A stretch of 64,000 nt of DNA from Hyphomicrobiales bacterium (GCA_900472625.1 UCIT01000024.1:1-64000), one strand, 5' to 3'. Counted from the first letter of the stretch, positions 44,467 through 54,194 are shown. Translations and numbers: made by a program. Notes: a model not told the origin generated them from the letters alone.

Positions 44467-45150
44467 ATGAAAATGCAGCCGCTCTCCAAGACCAACCTCG
44501 CCGAAAACGCCACGGAGGCCATCCGCAGCGAAATCCTGTCCAAGCGCTGGGCCGTGGGCGACAAGCTGCCGAACGAGGCGACGCTTTCCGCAATGTTGTC
44601 GGTCAGCCGCGGGACGATCCGCGAGGCGGTGCGGGTGCTCGCTTCGCAGGGGTTGCTGGAAACACGGCAGGGGTCTGGAACCTACGTGCTCTCGACCACC
44701 GACACCGCGCTGCCGCTGACCATGGCGCGACGCGCCGGTTTGCGCGATCTGTTCGAGGCGCGTTGCGCGCTCGACGTCGAGGCGGCGAGGCTCGCTGCGC
44801 TGCGCCACACGCCGGAGATTCTGGCGACGCTGCGCGAACTGCTGGCCGCACGAGGCAATTTCGATGGTCGCGACAAGGCGGCTTTCATTGCCCGCGACCT
44901 TGCCTTCCACAAGGCGGTGATCGCCGCTTCCGGCAACCGGGCGATGATCGAGATCTATGATTTCTTCTCGTCGTCGATCACCGAGACGATCGAGGCGACG
45001 CTGGGCGAAGATATTCCCGAGCCCGATATGCAGGCGCATACCGACATCGTCGATGCGATCGCCACAGGCAATGCCGACCATGCCGATGCCGCCGTGCGCC
45101 GCTTCATGGCACCCGTCATCACGGCGCTCGACCGGATGATCCTTTCATGA
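44467..45150 (+). CDS. GntR/FadR-family regulator
   Basis: A 227-residue regulator: N-terminal GntR winged helix (AIRSEILSKRWAVGDKLPNEATLSAMLSVSRGTIREAVRVLASQGLLETRQGSGTYV, about 15-75) and a C-terminal FCD helical domain with metal-ligand candidates D-x3-H (DLAFHK) and later His residues. It probably senses a carboxylate ligand and represses itself and the MFS gene, which overlaps it by four bases. An ATG at 44473 is also possible. Confidence 0.87.
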   Translation: MKMQPLSKTNLAENATEAIRSEILSKRWAVGDKLPNEATLSAMLSVSRGTIREAVRVLASQGLLETRQGSGTYVLSTTDTALPLTMARRAGLRDLFEARCALDVEAARLAALRHTPEILATLRELLAARGNFDGRDKAAFIARDLAFHKAVIAASGNRAMIEIYDFFSSSITETIEATLGEDIPEPDMQAHTDIVDAIATGNADHADAAVRRFMAPVITALDRMILS

Positions 45151-46439
45151 CCGCTCCCCTGCAAGACGCCGCCCACATCTACGATCACGCCGACGAACAA
45201 CTGATCGACGCGGAAGCCGACAGTGTTCCGCAGCCACGCCCGCCATCCGGGAAGAGTGCTGCGGGGCGGGTGATGCTCGGCATCAGCCTGGTGCTGATCG
45301 CCTTCAATCTGCGGCCGCTGTTCTCAAGCGCGTCGACGCTGCTGCCCGAGATCCGCAGCGAGCTCGGGCTGTCAGCGCTGGGCGCCAGCCTGCTGACGAC
45401 GCTGCCGGTGATCTGCCTGGGTGCCTTCTCGCCATTGGCGCCGAAGCTGGCGCAGCGCATCGGCGCCGAACGTACGCTTCTCGGCGTCCTGCTGCTGCTG
45501 GCGCTGGGCACGGCGATGCGCGGCCTGTCCTCCATTCCGCTGCTGTTTATCGGTTCAGCGCTGGCCGGCGCCTGCATCGCCGTCGGCAATGTACTGCTGC
45601 CCGGCCTGGTGAAGCGTGATTTCGCCGATCGCGCAGCGCTGATGACCGGCTTTTACACGATGGCGCTTTGCGCCGGTGCCGCGGGTGCCGCAGGCTTTAC
45701 GCTGCCGCTCGAAAAGGCGTTCGGCGGCTCGATGGCGGCGGCTCTTGCCGTCTGGGCGCTGCCTGCCCTGCTGGTTGGCCTGATCTGGCTGCCGCAGGTG
45801 CTGTCGACCAGAAACGAAGTCAAGCGCAGCGGCTTTTCGGTCGAAGGGCTGTGGCGAGACCGGCTGGCCTGGCAGGTGACGTTGTTCATGGGACTGCAAT
45901 CGGCGCTCGCCTATTGCGTCTTCGGCTGGCTGGTGCCGATCCTGCGCGAACGCGGCATGGATGGCGTGACGGCGGGCGCGATCGTTTCCGTCTCGGTGAT
46001 GGTGCAGGCGGCGTCCTGCCTCGTCGCACCGCAGATCGCCGTGCGCGGCAAGGACCAGCGGCTGATCAATGCCAGTCTCTGCGTGATCGCGGTCGTCGCG
46101 CTGCTCGGGCTGCTCTTCGCGCCGCTTTCCACCGTGTGGTTCTGGGCTGTGCTGCAAGGGATCGGTCAGGGCGGTCTGATCGCGGCGGCGATGACGACGA
46201 TCGTGCTGCGCTCGCGCGATCCGCATGTGGCGGCGCATCTTTCCGGCATGGCGCAATGCGTCGGTTATTCTCTCGCCGCAATCGGCCCGCTGATCGTCGG
46301 GCTGATCCGCAGCTGGACCGGCAGCTTCGCGTGGTGCGCCGTGCTGTTCGTGATGATCGGGATCGTCGCCGCGATCAACGGCTGGAACGCCGGACGCTCA
46401 TTGCATGTCAATGCGCGGACCGTCGAGAAACTTGGCTGA
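45147..46439 (+). CDS. MFS transporter (CynX/NimT family)
   Basis: A 430-residue MFS protein with 12 helices, starting with about 45 soluble residues, then ISLVLIAFNLRPLFSSASTLLPEIRSELGLS, the hallmark of the CynX/NimT group (cyanate or 2-nitroimidazole transport related). The actual substrate is unknown. ATGA overlap with the GntR gene implies coupled translation and shared control. Confidence 0.85.
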   Translation: MTAPLQDAAHIYDHADEQLIDAEADSVPQPRPPSGKSAAGRVMLGISLVLIAFNLRPLFSSASTLLPEIRSELGLSALGASLLTTLPVICLGAFSPLAPKLAQRIGAERTLLGVLLLLALGTAMRGLSSIPLLFIGSALAGACIAVGNVLLPGLVKRDFADRAALMTGFYTMALCAGAAGAAGFTLPLEKAFGGSMAAALAVWALPALLVGLIWLPQVLSTRNEVKRSGFSVEGLWRDRLAWQVTLFMGLQSALAYCVFGWLVPILRERGMDGVTAGAIVSVSVMVQAASCLVAPQIAVRGKDQRLINASLCVIAVVALLGLLFAPLSTVWFWAVLQGIGQGGLIAAAMTTIVLRSRDPHVAAHLSGMAQCVGYSLAAIGPLIVGLIRSWTGSFAWCAVLFVMIGIVAAINGWNAGRSLHVNARTVEKLG

Positions 46440-46484
46440 CGCCGACATCACCATCTCTTGATACCGGCGGCGCGGTCGCTGATG

Positions 46485-46759
46485 CTAGAGCCTTTCCTGG
46501 TTAGATTGAAGCATTCTGCCGGAGCAGGTTTTCGTCAGGGCAAAGGCGATTGGCGACGGGCATACCTCCCGGTACGTCCGAGCCGATCGCCTTTGATCCT
46601 GGCGGAAAGATGCTCGGCCCTTCGGGTTGGCTGAAACGGGCCGCCTGGTCGTCCGGCCGGCTTGGCCGTATGCTTTGGCTACGACACGCGCCGGCCGGAC
46701 GACCATCCGACTCCGTTTGAGCCAACAGAATGCTTCAATCTAACCAGGAAAGGCTCTAG
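46485..46759. mobile_element. 275-bp MITE-like element with 34-bp terminal inverted repeats
   Basis: The left end (46485-46518, CTAGAGCCTTTCCTGGTTAG...) and right end (46726-46759) are exact inverted copies of 34 bases. Two further perfect inverted repeats lie inside: CAAAGGCGAT (46541) with ATCGCCTTTG (46586), and GGTCGTCCGGCCGGC (46647) with its complement at 46690. No ORF of its own was recognised. It ends 37 bases before the S10 peptidase start. It is a non-autonomous or dispersed structured repeat; a target-site duplication could not be made out. Confidence 0.75.
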
Positions 46760-46796
46760 GCTGCGCGCACCGACGGCATTTCTGGAGGAACAGCCT

Positions 46797-48359
46797 GTGC
46801 GTCTTCGATCCGCCTTTGTGGCCGCGGCCCTGCTTGCCGCTCTTACGCCCGCCCTGTCGCATGCGCAAAGCAATCCCGCGGCATCCGGCGGCGGCGCGCC
46901 GTCCTCCAACGAGGCCCCGCGCCCAGAGCCCAGTGGCCGCGAGGGCGTTTTGAAACTGCTGCCAGACGATTCCGTGACACAGCACGAGATGACGATCGGC
47001 GGACAAAAGCTTGCCTACAACGCTACCGCCGGGACGCTCGACATGTTCGGCCAGGATGGGGCAGAGACCGCCGCGATCTTCTATACCGCCTACGTGAAGA
47101 AGGACGGCGGCAAGGACCGGCCGTTGACCTTTGCCTTCAACGGCGGACCGGGCGCGGCATCGGCCTTCCTTCATCTCGGGCTCGTCGGACCGCGGATCGT
47201 CGACTTCGGGCCGAAGGGCGATGACGGGGCCGGCGCCAAGCTGATCGACAATCCGCACAGCTGGCTCGACTTCACCGACCTCGTGCTGATCGACCCGATC
47301 GGCACCGGCTGGAGCCGCACCGTGAAAGCCGACGATGCGGCCAAGTACTACAACGTCAACGCCGATGCCGAGAGCATCGCCAAGGCGATCGCGCTCTATG
47401 TCGCCCACAACAACCGCGCGTCGTCGCCGAAATTCCTGCTTGGCGAGAGCTATGGCGGCTTTCGCGCGGCGAAGGTGGCGGGTGCGCTGAAGGACACGCA
47501 GGGGATCATCGTCTCCGGCGCGGTGATGCTCTCGCCGCTGCTCGAGGGGCAGCTGATGTTCGGGGCGGACGAGTTCGCGCTTGGCGCGGCGCTGGAGCTG
47601 CCGTCGCTGGCCGCCGCCGAGATGGACCGGCGCAAGGGCTTCGACGAAACGAAGCAGCGCGAGGCGGAGCGTTTCGCGCTCGGCGAATACCTGACGACAC
47701 TGGCGGGCGCCGCACCTGAAGGCGAGGCCGCCAAGACGTTCTACTCCAAACTGTCCACCCTGACCGGCATTGCCGAGGACGTGGTCGCCAAGAACCGCGG
47801 CTTCCTCGGCAACGCCTTCGTCAAGCAGGTCGGACAGGCGGATGGAAAGGTGGCGAGCGCTTACGATGCCGCCTTCACCACGCCCGATGCCTATCCCGAA
47901 AGCAGCGATGCGCGTGGCGACGACGCGATCCTCGACGGCTTCACGCGTGCCTATGGCGGCGCGTTTGCCGATTACGCCCGCAACGAGCTCGGCTTCAAGA
48001 CCGAGATGACCTACTCGCTGCTCGACAGCGATGTGAACCGGCAGTGGGAATGGGGCGGCGGCCGGGGCGGCGGCTCGCGGTTGCAGGCCAGCGTCACCGG
48101 CGATATCCGCCAGCTTCTGGCCGCCACGCCGAGCTTCCGGCTGCTGATCGCACACGGCTACAGCGACCTCGTCACGCCCTATGGTGTCAGCCGCTACGTA
48201 GTCGATCACCTGCCGGCATCGCTTGCCGGCGACAGGGTGGGGCTGAAGGTCTATCAGGGCGGCCATATGTTCTACACCAGGGCCGATCAGGGCGCACTTT
48301 TCACCGCGGATGCGAAGGCGTTCTATCAGGGCCGGACGTCCGCGACGCCGGGGGATTGA
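46797..48359 (+). CDS. Serine carboxypeptidase-like protein (peptidase S10 family)
   Basis: A 520-residue secreted or periplasmic protein. The start is a GTG at 46797 with GGAGG eight bases upstream and a signal peptide of about 24 residues (RLRSAFVAAALLAALTPALSHAQ). Catalytic residues: Ser in GESYGGFRA, Asp in YSDLVTPYG, His in GGHMFYT. NGGPGAAS marks the oxyanion region. It removes C-terminal residues from peptides. An ATG-type start at 46662 would run through the repeat element and is wrong. Confidence 0.85.
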   Translation: MRLRSAFVAAALLAALTPALSHAQSNPAASGGGAPSSNEAPRPEPSGREGVLKLLPDDSVTQHEMTIGGQKLAYNATAGTLDMFGQDGAETAAIFYTAYVKKDGGKDRPLTFAFNGGPGAASAFLHLGLVGPRIVDFGPKGDDGAGAKLIDNPHSWLDFTDLVLIDPIGTGWSRTVKADDAAKYYNVNADAESIAKAIALYVAHNNRASSPKFLLGESYGGFRAAKVAGALKDTQGIIVSGAVMLSPLLEGQLMFGADEFALGAALELPSLAAAEMDRRKGFDETKQREAERFALGEYLTTLAGAAPEGEAAKTFYSKLSTLTGIAEDVVAKNRGFLGNAFVKQVGQADGKVASAYDAAFTTPDAYPESSDARGDDAILDGFTRAYGGAFADYARNELGFKTEMTYSLLDSDVNRQWEWGGGRGGGSRLQASVTGDIRQLLAATPSFRLLIAHGYSDLVTPYGVSRYVVDHLPASLAGDRVGLKVYQGGHMFYTRADQGALFTADAKAFYQGRTSATPGD

Positions 48360-48449
48360 GCTTCGGATGACCCGCGTGCGGGGCCGGTGTGGCGACGCCA
48401 AATCACCTTTTGGGGTTGTCGTTGTGGTTTCCTGCCATATTTAGACCAC

Positions 48450-49247
48450 ATGTCCTATCAAGCGCAGCATTCCAAATCCTCGAAGCCGCAGCAGGTTTCC
48501 GGGACCTCGTTCCTGTTCAACCTGCTCCGGTCCTCGGCCGCCGAGTGCGCGCTGTTCCTCGATATCGACGGCACGCTACTCGATCTCGCCGACACGCCTG
48601 ACGGCATCGTCGTGCCGCCGACCCTGCCGTCGCAGCTCGATGCGCTGTCGCGCAAGCTCGATGGCGCGGTGGCGCTGGTGACAGGGCGGGCGCTTGGTTA
48701 TGCGGACCAGCTGTTTGCCCCCTACCACTTCCCGATCGCCGGCCTGCATGGCGCCGAGCAGCGGCTACCGGATGGCCGCGTCGTGCGGGCCGAAACATCC
48801 GACGCATTCGAGACGCTGAAGAATGATCTGCGACAGGCAACATCCAACTTCGACGGCGTGCTGATCGAGGACAAGGGCGCGGCCGTCGCTGCCCATTACC
48901 GGCTGGCGCCACAGAGGCAGGCCGATCTCGAGCCGTTGATGGAGGCGTTTCTGGCCAAGGCCGGAGAGAAGTGGACGCTGCAGCGCGGCAAGATGGTGCT
49001 GGAAATCCGCCCGGCCAGCGCCGACAAAGGCCATGCCGTTGAGACCTTTCTGTCGGAAGCGCCATTCGCCGGCCGGCTGCCGATCGCGATCGGCGACGAC
49101 ATCACCGACGAGGCGATGTTCCATGTCGCCAACCGGCTGGGTGGTCATTCGATCCGCGTCGGTGCGCCGCTCTCCGGCACCGCCGCATCGCTGACAGTTC
49201 CCAATTCCGCCGCACTGCGGGAACTGATCGCGCATCTCGCCGTTTGA
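48450..49247 (+). CDS. otsB: Trehalose-6-phosphate phosphatase OtsB
   Basis: A 265-residue HAD phosphatase with the nucleophile motif D38-I-D40-G-T-L-L, ALVTGRALGYADQLF, GLHGAEQR, and the late GDDITDEAMF metal motif. It makes trehalose from trehalose-6-phosphate. It is followed 58 bases later by otsA, so the pair makes the whole pathway. ATG 48450 is chosen from the family N-terminus; no strong ribosome site is seen. Confidence 0.9.
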   Translation: MSYQAQHSKSSKPQQVSGTSFLFNLLRSSAAECALFLDIDGTLLDLADTPDGIVVPPTLPSQLDALSRKLDGAVALVTGRALGYADQLFAPYHFPIAGLHGAEQRLPDGRVVRAETSDAFETLKNDLRQATSNFDGVLIEDKGAAVAAHYRLAPQRQADLEPLMEAFLAKAGEKWTLQRGKMVLEIRPASADKGHAVETFLSEAPFAGRLPIAIGDDITDEAMFHVANRLGGHSIRVGAPLSGTAASLTVPNSAALRELIAHLAV

Positions 49248-49305
49248 CCATCGCAGCACAACCATTGCCATTTTATGCGTATTGCGTTCTTGAAAGGAAT
49301 TGCCC

Positions 49306-50682
49306 GTGAGCCGTCTTGTCATCGTTTCCAACCGTGTCCCCGTTCCCGAGAAGGGCGGTGCCGCAGCGTCGGCCGGCGGCCTCGCCGTGGCGCTGCAGGC
49401 GGCGCTCCAGGAGCGCGGTGGCATCTGGATGGGATGGTCGGGCAAATCGAGCGGCGAGACGGAGCCCGGCCCGCTCTCGATCCAGGAAGAAGGCAAGATC
49501 ACCTATGCGCTGACCGATCTGACCGAAAAGGACGTCGATGAGTATTACTTCGGCTTCGCCAACCGGGTGCTCTGGCCGATCTGCCACTATCGTCTCGATC
49601 TCGCCGAATACGGCCGCAAGGAAATGACCGGATACTTCCGCGTCAACCGCTTCTTCGCCCATCGGCTGGCGCCGATGCTGGAGCCTGATGATACGATCTG
49701 GATCCATGACTACCACCTGATCCCGCTGGCCGCCGAGCTCAGGCAGATGGGGGTGAAGAACCGCATCGGCTTCTTCCATCACATTCCCTGGCCGCCGGCC
49801 GACGTGCTGGCGACAATGCCGGTGCACGAGGAGATCATGCGGGGGCTCGCCGCCTACGACCTCGTTGGCTTCCAGACCGATCACGATCTCGAGAATTTCG
49901 CCGGCTGCCTGCGCCGCGAGGAGATGGGCGACGCGCTCGGCGACGGGCGTTTCAACTCCGGTGACAAGATCTTCAAGGGCGGCGTCTACGGGATCGGCAT
50001 CGAGACCGAGGCCTTTGCGAAATTTGCCCGCAAGGCTGTTACCCACGCGATGGTGCACAAGGCCAAGGAAAGCATCATCGGCCGCGACCTGATCATCGGC
50101 GTCGACCGACTGGACTATTCCAAGGGACTGACGCAGCGCATCGACGCGTTCGAGCGCTTCGTGGTCAATAACCCGGCCAACCAGCGCAACGTCACCTATC
50201 TGCAGGTGACGCCGAAATCACGCTCGGAAGTGCCCGAATACGAGCAGATGCAGCGCACCGTCGCCGAGCAGGCCGGCCGCGTCAACGGCGCGCTGGGGAC
50301 TGTGGACTGGGTTCCGATCCGCTACATCAACCGCTCGCTCAGCCGTCCGATCTTGGCCGGACTCTATCGGCTGGCCAAGGTCGGCCTCGTGACGCCGTTG
50401 CGCGACGGGATGAACCTCGTCGCCAAGGAATATGTGGCGGCGCAGGATCCCGAGAACCCCGGCGTACTGGTGCTTTCGCGCTTTGCCGGTGCGGCGCGCG
50501 AACTCAAGGGTGCGCTGCTGGTCAACCCCTACGATATCGAGGGCACCGCCAATTCGCTGGCGCGGGCGTTGAACATGCCGCTGGATGAGCGCAAGGAGCG
50601 CTGGCAGCGGATGATGGACTATCTGCTCGTGCACGACGTGTCGCGCTGGTGCGACGACTTCCTGGAAGATCTGGCTGCCTGA
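49306..50682 (+). CDS. otsA: Trehalose-6-phosphate synthase OtsA
   Basis: A 458-residue GT20 glycosyltransferase: [64 protein letters not shown] and [21 protein letters not shown]. It makes trehalose-6-phosphate from a nucleotide glucose and glucose-6-phosphate. The GTG at 49306 follows AAAGGAA; a TTG at 49300 is less likely. With otsB it supplies trehalose as an osmo- and desiccation protectant. Confidence 0.93.
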   Translation: MSRLVIVSNRVPVPEKGGAAASAGGLAVALQAALQERGGIWMGWSGKSSGETEPGPLSIQEEGKITYALTDLTEKDVDEYYFGFANRVLWPICHYRLDLAEYGRKEMTGYFRVNRFFAHRLAPMLEPDDTIWIHDYHLIPLAAELRQMGVKNRIGFFHHIPWPPADVLATMPVHEEIMRGLAAYDLVGFQTDHDLENFAGCLRREEMGDALGDGRFNSGDKIFKGGVYGIGIETEAFAKFARKAVTHAMVHKAKESIIGRDLIIGVDRLDYSKGLTQRIDAFERFVVNNPANQRNVTYLQVTPKSRSEVPEYEQMQRTVAEQAGRVNGALGTVDWVPIRYINRSLSRPILAGLYRLAKVGLVTPLRDGMNLVAKEYVAAQDPENPGVLVLSRFAGAARELKGALLVNPYDIEGTANSLARALNMPLDERKERWQRMMDYLLVHDVSRWCDDFLEDLAA

Positions 50683-50710
50683 TCCTTTCTGTGTCAGACG
50701 CGGTTCTTTG

Positions 50711-51610
50711 TCAGACACCGGCCTCCGCCAGCATCCAGGCGCCGAGCTGTTCGCTTTGCGGCGTGCGGCTCTTCGGCTGCAGCAGCCAGTAGCCGCGATC
50801 CGGCGCCTCGAGCGCCGGACCGGCAATGGCGAGGATGCCGGTCGACAGCAGTGTATCGACCAAGCCCATCCAGCCGAGCGCCAACCCCTGCTCGCCGAGC
50901 GCTGCCTGCACCACCAGCGAATAGGTGTTGAAGCGAAGATCCCCCTGCCCCGAATAAACTTCACGGTCGATGCCGAGTTCGGCGAAATAGCTGCGCCAGT
51001 CGAACCACGGAGAGGGTGCCGCGGTGTCGAGATGGACGAGACGGTTGCGGGCGAGATCAGCGGGGGTGGCGAAGGGGCCGTTGCGCTCCAGAAATCCGGG
51101 GCTGCAGACCGGCGCCACGCGCTCGGGCAGCAGCATTCTGGCATCGCGGCCGAACTCGGCACGGGAGCCGAACACCACCGAGATATCGCCCGTGCCGGAA
51201 CGATCGCGTTCCATGCGCTGCGTGGCGACGATCTGGATATCCATGTCGGGATAAAGCAGGCGAAACGCATGCATGCGCGGAATGAGCCACAGCGCCGAAA
51301 AGGCATAGTCGGTGTGCAGCCGGATCGACGGACGCTCGACCTCGCTGCGCAGCCGGCGCGCCAGCTGGTCGATGTCATCGACGCCTTTGGCGACGATCTC
51401 GAACAGCCGTTGGCCCTCCGGCGTGAGCTGGACGCCGCGATGCTGGCGGGTGAGCAGGCTGATGCCGAGCTGTTCCTCGAGCCTGCGGATCTGGTAGCTG
51501 ACCGCCGGCTGCGTCAGGCCGAGCGCGGCAGCGGCGGACGACAGACTGCCAACCTTGCCGATCTCCGCGAAGATGCGCATCCAGCCGAGGTCCAGGGCGC
51601 GCTCTGCCAT
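50711..51610 (-). CDS. LysR regulator of the choline-O-sulfate locus (putative)
   Basis: A 299-residue LysR regulator (LDLGWMRIFAEIGKVGSLSSAAAALGLTQPAVSYQIRRLEEQLG). By context it matches the choline sulfate-utilization transcription factor group that lies next to betC and a choline-binding protein gene. It is divergent from choX with a 98-base gap. It may activate choX-betC with choline or its sulfate as effector; the effector is inferred. Confidence 0.82.
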   Translation of the reverse strand: MAERALDLGWMRIFAEIGKVGSLSSAAAALGLTQPAVSYQIRRLEEQLGISLLTRQHRGVQLTPEGQRLFEIVAKGVDDIDQLARRLRSEVERPSIRLHTDYAFSALWLIPRMHAFRLLYPDMDIQIVATQRMERDRSGTGDISVVFGSRAEFGRDARMLLPERVAPVCSPGFLERNGPFATPADLARNRLVHLDTAAPSPWFDWRSYFAELGIDREVYSGQGDLRFNTYSLVVQAALGEQGLALGWMGLVDTLLSTGILAIAGPALEAPDRGYWLLQPKSRTPQSEQLGAWMLAEAGV

Positions 51611-51708
51611 AAAAAATCCTTATGCCAACCATCGAAAAAAGCTGCCTTCACAGGCGCAAGTTTAGTGTTGTTCAATAAAACCATCAAATGACAAAAAGGG
51701 GAAATGCG

Positions 51709-52659
51709 ATGACGAGAATTTCTGCGATCCGCCGTCTAGCCGCCGGCGTCATGCTCTCTGCTCTTGCCGCCGGAGCGGCGTCCGCCGCTGACGACGCGTC
51801 ATGCAAGGTGATCCGCATGTCCGATCCGGGCTGGACCGACATCACCGCCACCAACGGCGTGGCCTCCGTGATCCTGACGGCGCTCGGCTACGAGCCCGAT
51901 GTCAAGACGCTGTCGGTGCCGATCGGCTACCAGTCGATGAAGAACGGCGAGATCGACGTCTTCCTCGGCAACTGGATGCCGGCGCAGAAGGCCTTCATCG
52001 ACGACCTGACCGCCGCCAAGGCGATCGAAGTCATGAACAAGAACCTTGAGGGCGCCAAGTTCACGCTGGCCGTTCCGACCTATGTTGCGGACAAGGGCAT
52101 CAAGGACTTCGCCGACCTCGCCAAGCATGGCGATGAGTTCGGCAAGCAGATTTACGGCATCGAGCCGGGCGCGCCTGCCAACTCCAACATCCAGAAAATG
52201 ATCGACGCCAACGACTTCGGCCTCAAGGACTGGAAGCTGGTGGAATCGGGCGAGCAGGCGATGCTGGCGCAGGTCGAGCGTGCCTCCAAGGACAAGGGTG
52301 CTGTGGTGTTCCTCGCCTGGGCGCCGCATCCGATGAACGAGAAGTTCCAGATCTCCTACCTCTCAGGCGGTGACGCCTACTTCGGCGCCAACTATGGCGG
52401 CGCCGAGGTCTACACGCTGGCGCGCACCGGCTGGTCGGAAAAGTGCCCGAACGCGGCAAAGCTGGTGAAGAACCTGAAGTTCGAAATCGGCATGGAAAAC
52501 GCGCTGATGGGCACCATCCTCGGCGGCGAAGACCCGAAGGCAGCGGCAGCGGCTTGGCTGAAGGCAAATCCGACGGCCGTGGATCCGTGGCTGACAGGCG
52601 TTACCACGCTTGACGGCAAGCCTGCCGCCGACGCAGTAAAGGCCTCTCTCGGCCTCTGA
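51709..52659 (+). CDS. choX: Choline ABC transporter substrate-binding protein (ChoX-like)
   Basis: A 316-residue periplasmic protein with a signal peptide (to about residue 27, AAGAASA) and the OpuAC/ProX fold. Aromatic-box residues by position: W42 (DPGWTD), W89 (GNWMP), W204 (LAWAPHP), plus D44. The place of Tyr119 of Ensifer ChoX is F118 here (GAKFTL), if my recall of its numbering holds. The membrane and ATPase subunits (choW, choV) are not in the window, so the partner is elsewhere or absent. ATG 51709 has GGGGAAA upstream. betC follows 20 bases later. Confidence 0.88.
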   Translation: MTRISAIRRLAAGVMLSALAAGAASAADDASCKVIRMSDPGWTDITATNGVASVILTALGYEPDVKTLSVPIGYQSMKNGEIDVFLGNWMPAQKAFIDDLTAAKAIEVMNKNLEGAKFTLAVPTYVADKGIKDFADLAKHGDEFGKQIYGIEPGAPANSNIQKMIDANDFGLKDWKLVESGEQAMLAQVERASKDKGAVVFLAWAPHPMNEKFQISYLSGGDAYFGANYGGAEVYTLARTGWSEKCPNAAKLVKNLKFEIGMENALMGTILGGEDPKAAAAAWLKANPTAVDPWLTGVTTLDGKPAADAVKASLGL

Positions 52660-52679
52660 TACCCAAGGACCTGAACAGC

Positions 52680-54194
52680 ATGGCGCGCCCGAATTTTCTC
52701 ATCCTGATGGTCGACCAGTATAACGGGACGCTGTTTCCCGATGGGCCGGCCGAGTTTCTGCACGCGCCACATCTCAAAGCCCTGGCGAAGCGCTCCGTGC
52801 GCTTCGCCAATACCTATACGGCAAGTCCGCTCTGCGCCCCGGCGCGGGCGTCCTTCATGTCCGGCCAGCTGCCGAGCCGCACCCGCGTCTACGACAACGC
52901 CGCCGAATTCGCCTCTGACATCCCGACCTTCGCGCACCATCTGCGGGCCGCCGGTTATCACACGGCGCTGTCGGGCAAGATGCATTTCGTCGGCCCCGAC
53001 CAGCTGCACGGCTTCGAGGAACGGCTGACGACCGACATCTATCCGGCCGATTTCGGCTGGACGCCTGACTACACCAAGCCCGGCGAGCGGATCGACTGGT
53101 GGTACCACAATCTCGGCTCGGTGACGGGTGCTGGTGTTGCCGAGATCACCAACCAGATGGAATATGACGACGAGGTGGCGTTCAACGCGACCCGCAAGCT
53201 CTACGACCTGTCGCGCCGCCAGGACGATCGGCCCTGGTGCCTGACGGTCAGCTTCACCCATCCGCACGACCCTTATGTGGCGCGGCGCAAGTTCTGGGAT
53301 CTTTACGAGGATTGCCCACATCTCGACCCGGAGATCGGGCCTATCCCGTTCGAGGCGCAGGACGCGCATTCGCAGCGACTGCTGAAGGCTTGCGACTACG
53401 ATGCCTTCGAGATCACGCGTGAGCAGGTGCGCCGGGCGCGGCGCGGCTATTTCGCCAACATTTCCTATATCGACGAGAAGGTCGGCGAACTGCTCGACGT
53501 GCTTGAGCGCGGCCGCATGGCCGAGGATACCGTCATCCTCTTCGTCTCCGACCATGGCGACATGCTGGGCGAGCGCGGTCTGTGGTTCAAGATGTGCTTC
53601 TTCGACGGTGCTGCCCGCGTGCCGCTGTCGATTGCGGCCCCCGGCTGGACGCCTGCTCTAATCAACCAGCCGGTCTCGACGCTCGACGTGACGCCAACGC
53701 TGGCAGCACTCGCCGGCATCGACATCACCAAGCTGAAGCCCTGGACCGACGGCGAGGATCTGACGCCGCTCGCCACCGGAACCGGCACGCGTGGACCGGT
53801 GCCGATGGAATATGCGGCCGAGGGCTCGATTGCCCCGCTGGTGGGCCTGCGCGACGGAAAGTTCAAGCTGACGCTCTGTGATGTCGATGCGCCGATGCTG
53901 TTCGACCTCGACGCCGATCCGAAGGAGCTCACCAATCTCGCCGCCGATCCCGCCTATGCCGAGACGCTGGCGCATCTGACGGCGCAGGCGAACAAGCGCT
54001 GGAACCTTGAGACCTACGACGCCGCCGTGCGGGAAAGCCAGGCGCGGCGCTGGGTGGTCTATGAAGCCTTGCGCAACGGCGCCTACTATCCGTGGGACTA
54101 CCAGCCGCTGCAGAAAGCCTCCGAGCGCTACATGCGCAACCACATGGATCTCAACGTGCTGGAGGAAAACCAGCGCTATCCGCGCGGCGAGTGA
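52680..54194 (+). CDS. betC: Choline-sulfatase BetC
   Basis: A 504-residue sulfatase. C52 in SPLCAPARASFMSGQ is the CxPxR site turned into formylglycine. Metal ligands include MVDQ near the start and SDHGDMLGERG later. The long C-terminal end (RWVVYEALRNGAYYPWD...NQRYPRGE) is specific to BetC. It hydrolyses choline-O-sulfate to choline and sulfate in the cytosol, feeding betaine synthesis and sulfur supply. betA and betB are not next to it, unlike the betICBA order in Ensifer. Confidence 0.93.
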   Translation: MARPNFLILMVDQYNGTLFPDGPAEFLHAPHLKALAKRSVRFANTYTASPLCAPARASFMSGQLPSRTRVYDNAAEFASDIPTFAHHLRAAGYHTALSGKMHFVGPDQLHGFEERLTTDIYPADFGWTPDYTKPGERIDWWYHNLGSVTGAGVAEITNQMEYDDEVAFNATRKLYDLSRRQDDRPWCLTVSFTHPHDPYVARRKFWDLYEDCPHLDPEIGPIPFEAQDAHSQRLLKACDYDAFEITREQVRRARRGYFANISYIDEKVGELLDVLERGRMAEDTVILFVSDHGDMLGERGLWFKMCFFDGAARVPLSIAAPGWTPALINQPVSTLDVTPTLAALAGIDITKLKPWTDGEDLTPLATGTGTRGPVPMEYAAEGSIAPLVGLRDGKFKLTLCDVDAPMLFDLDADPKELTNLAADPAYAETLAHLTAQANKRWNLETYDAAVRESQARRWVVYEALRNGAYYPWDYQPLQKASERYMRNHMDLNVLEENQRYPRGE

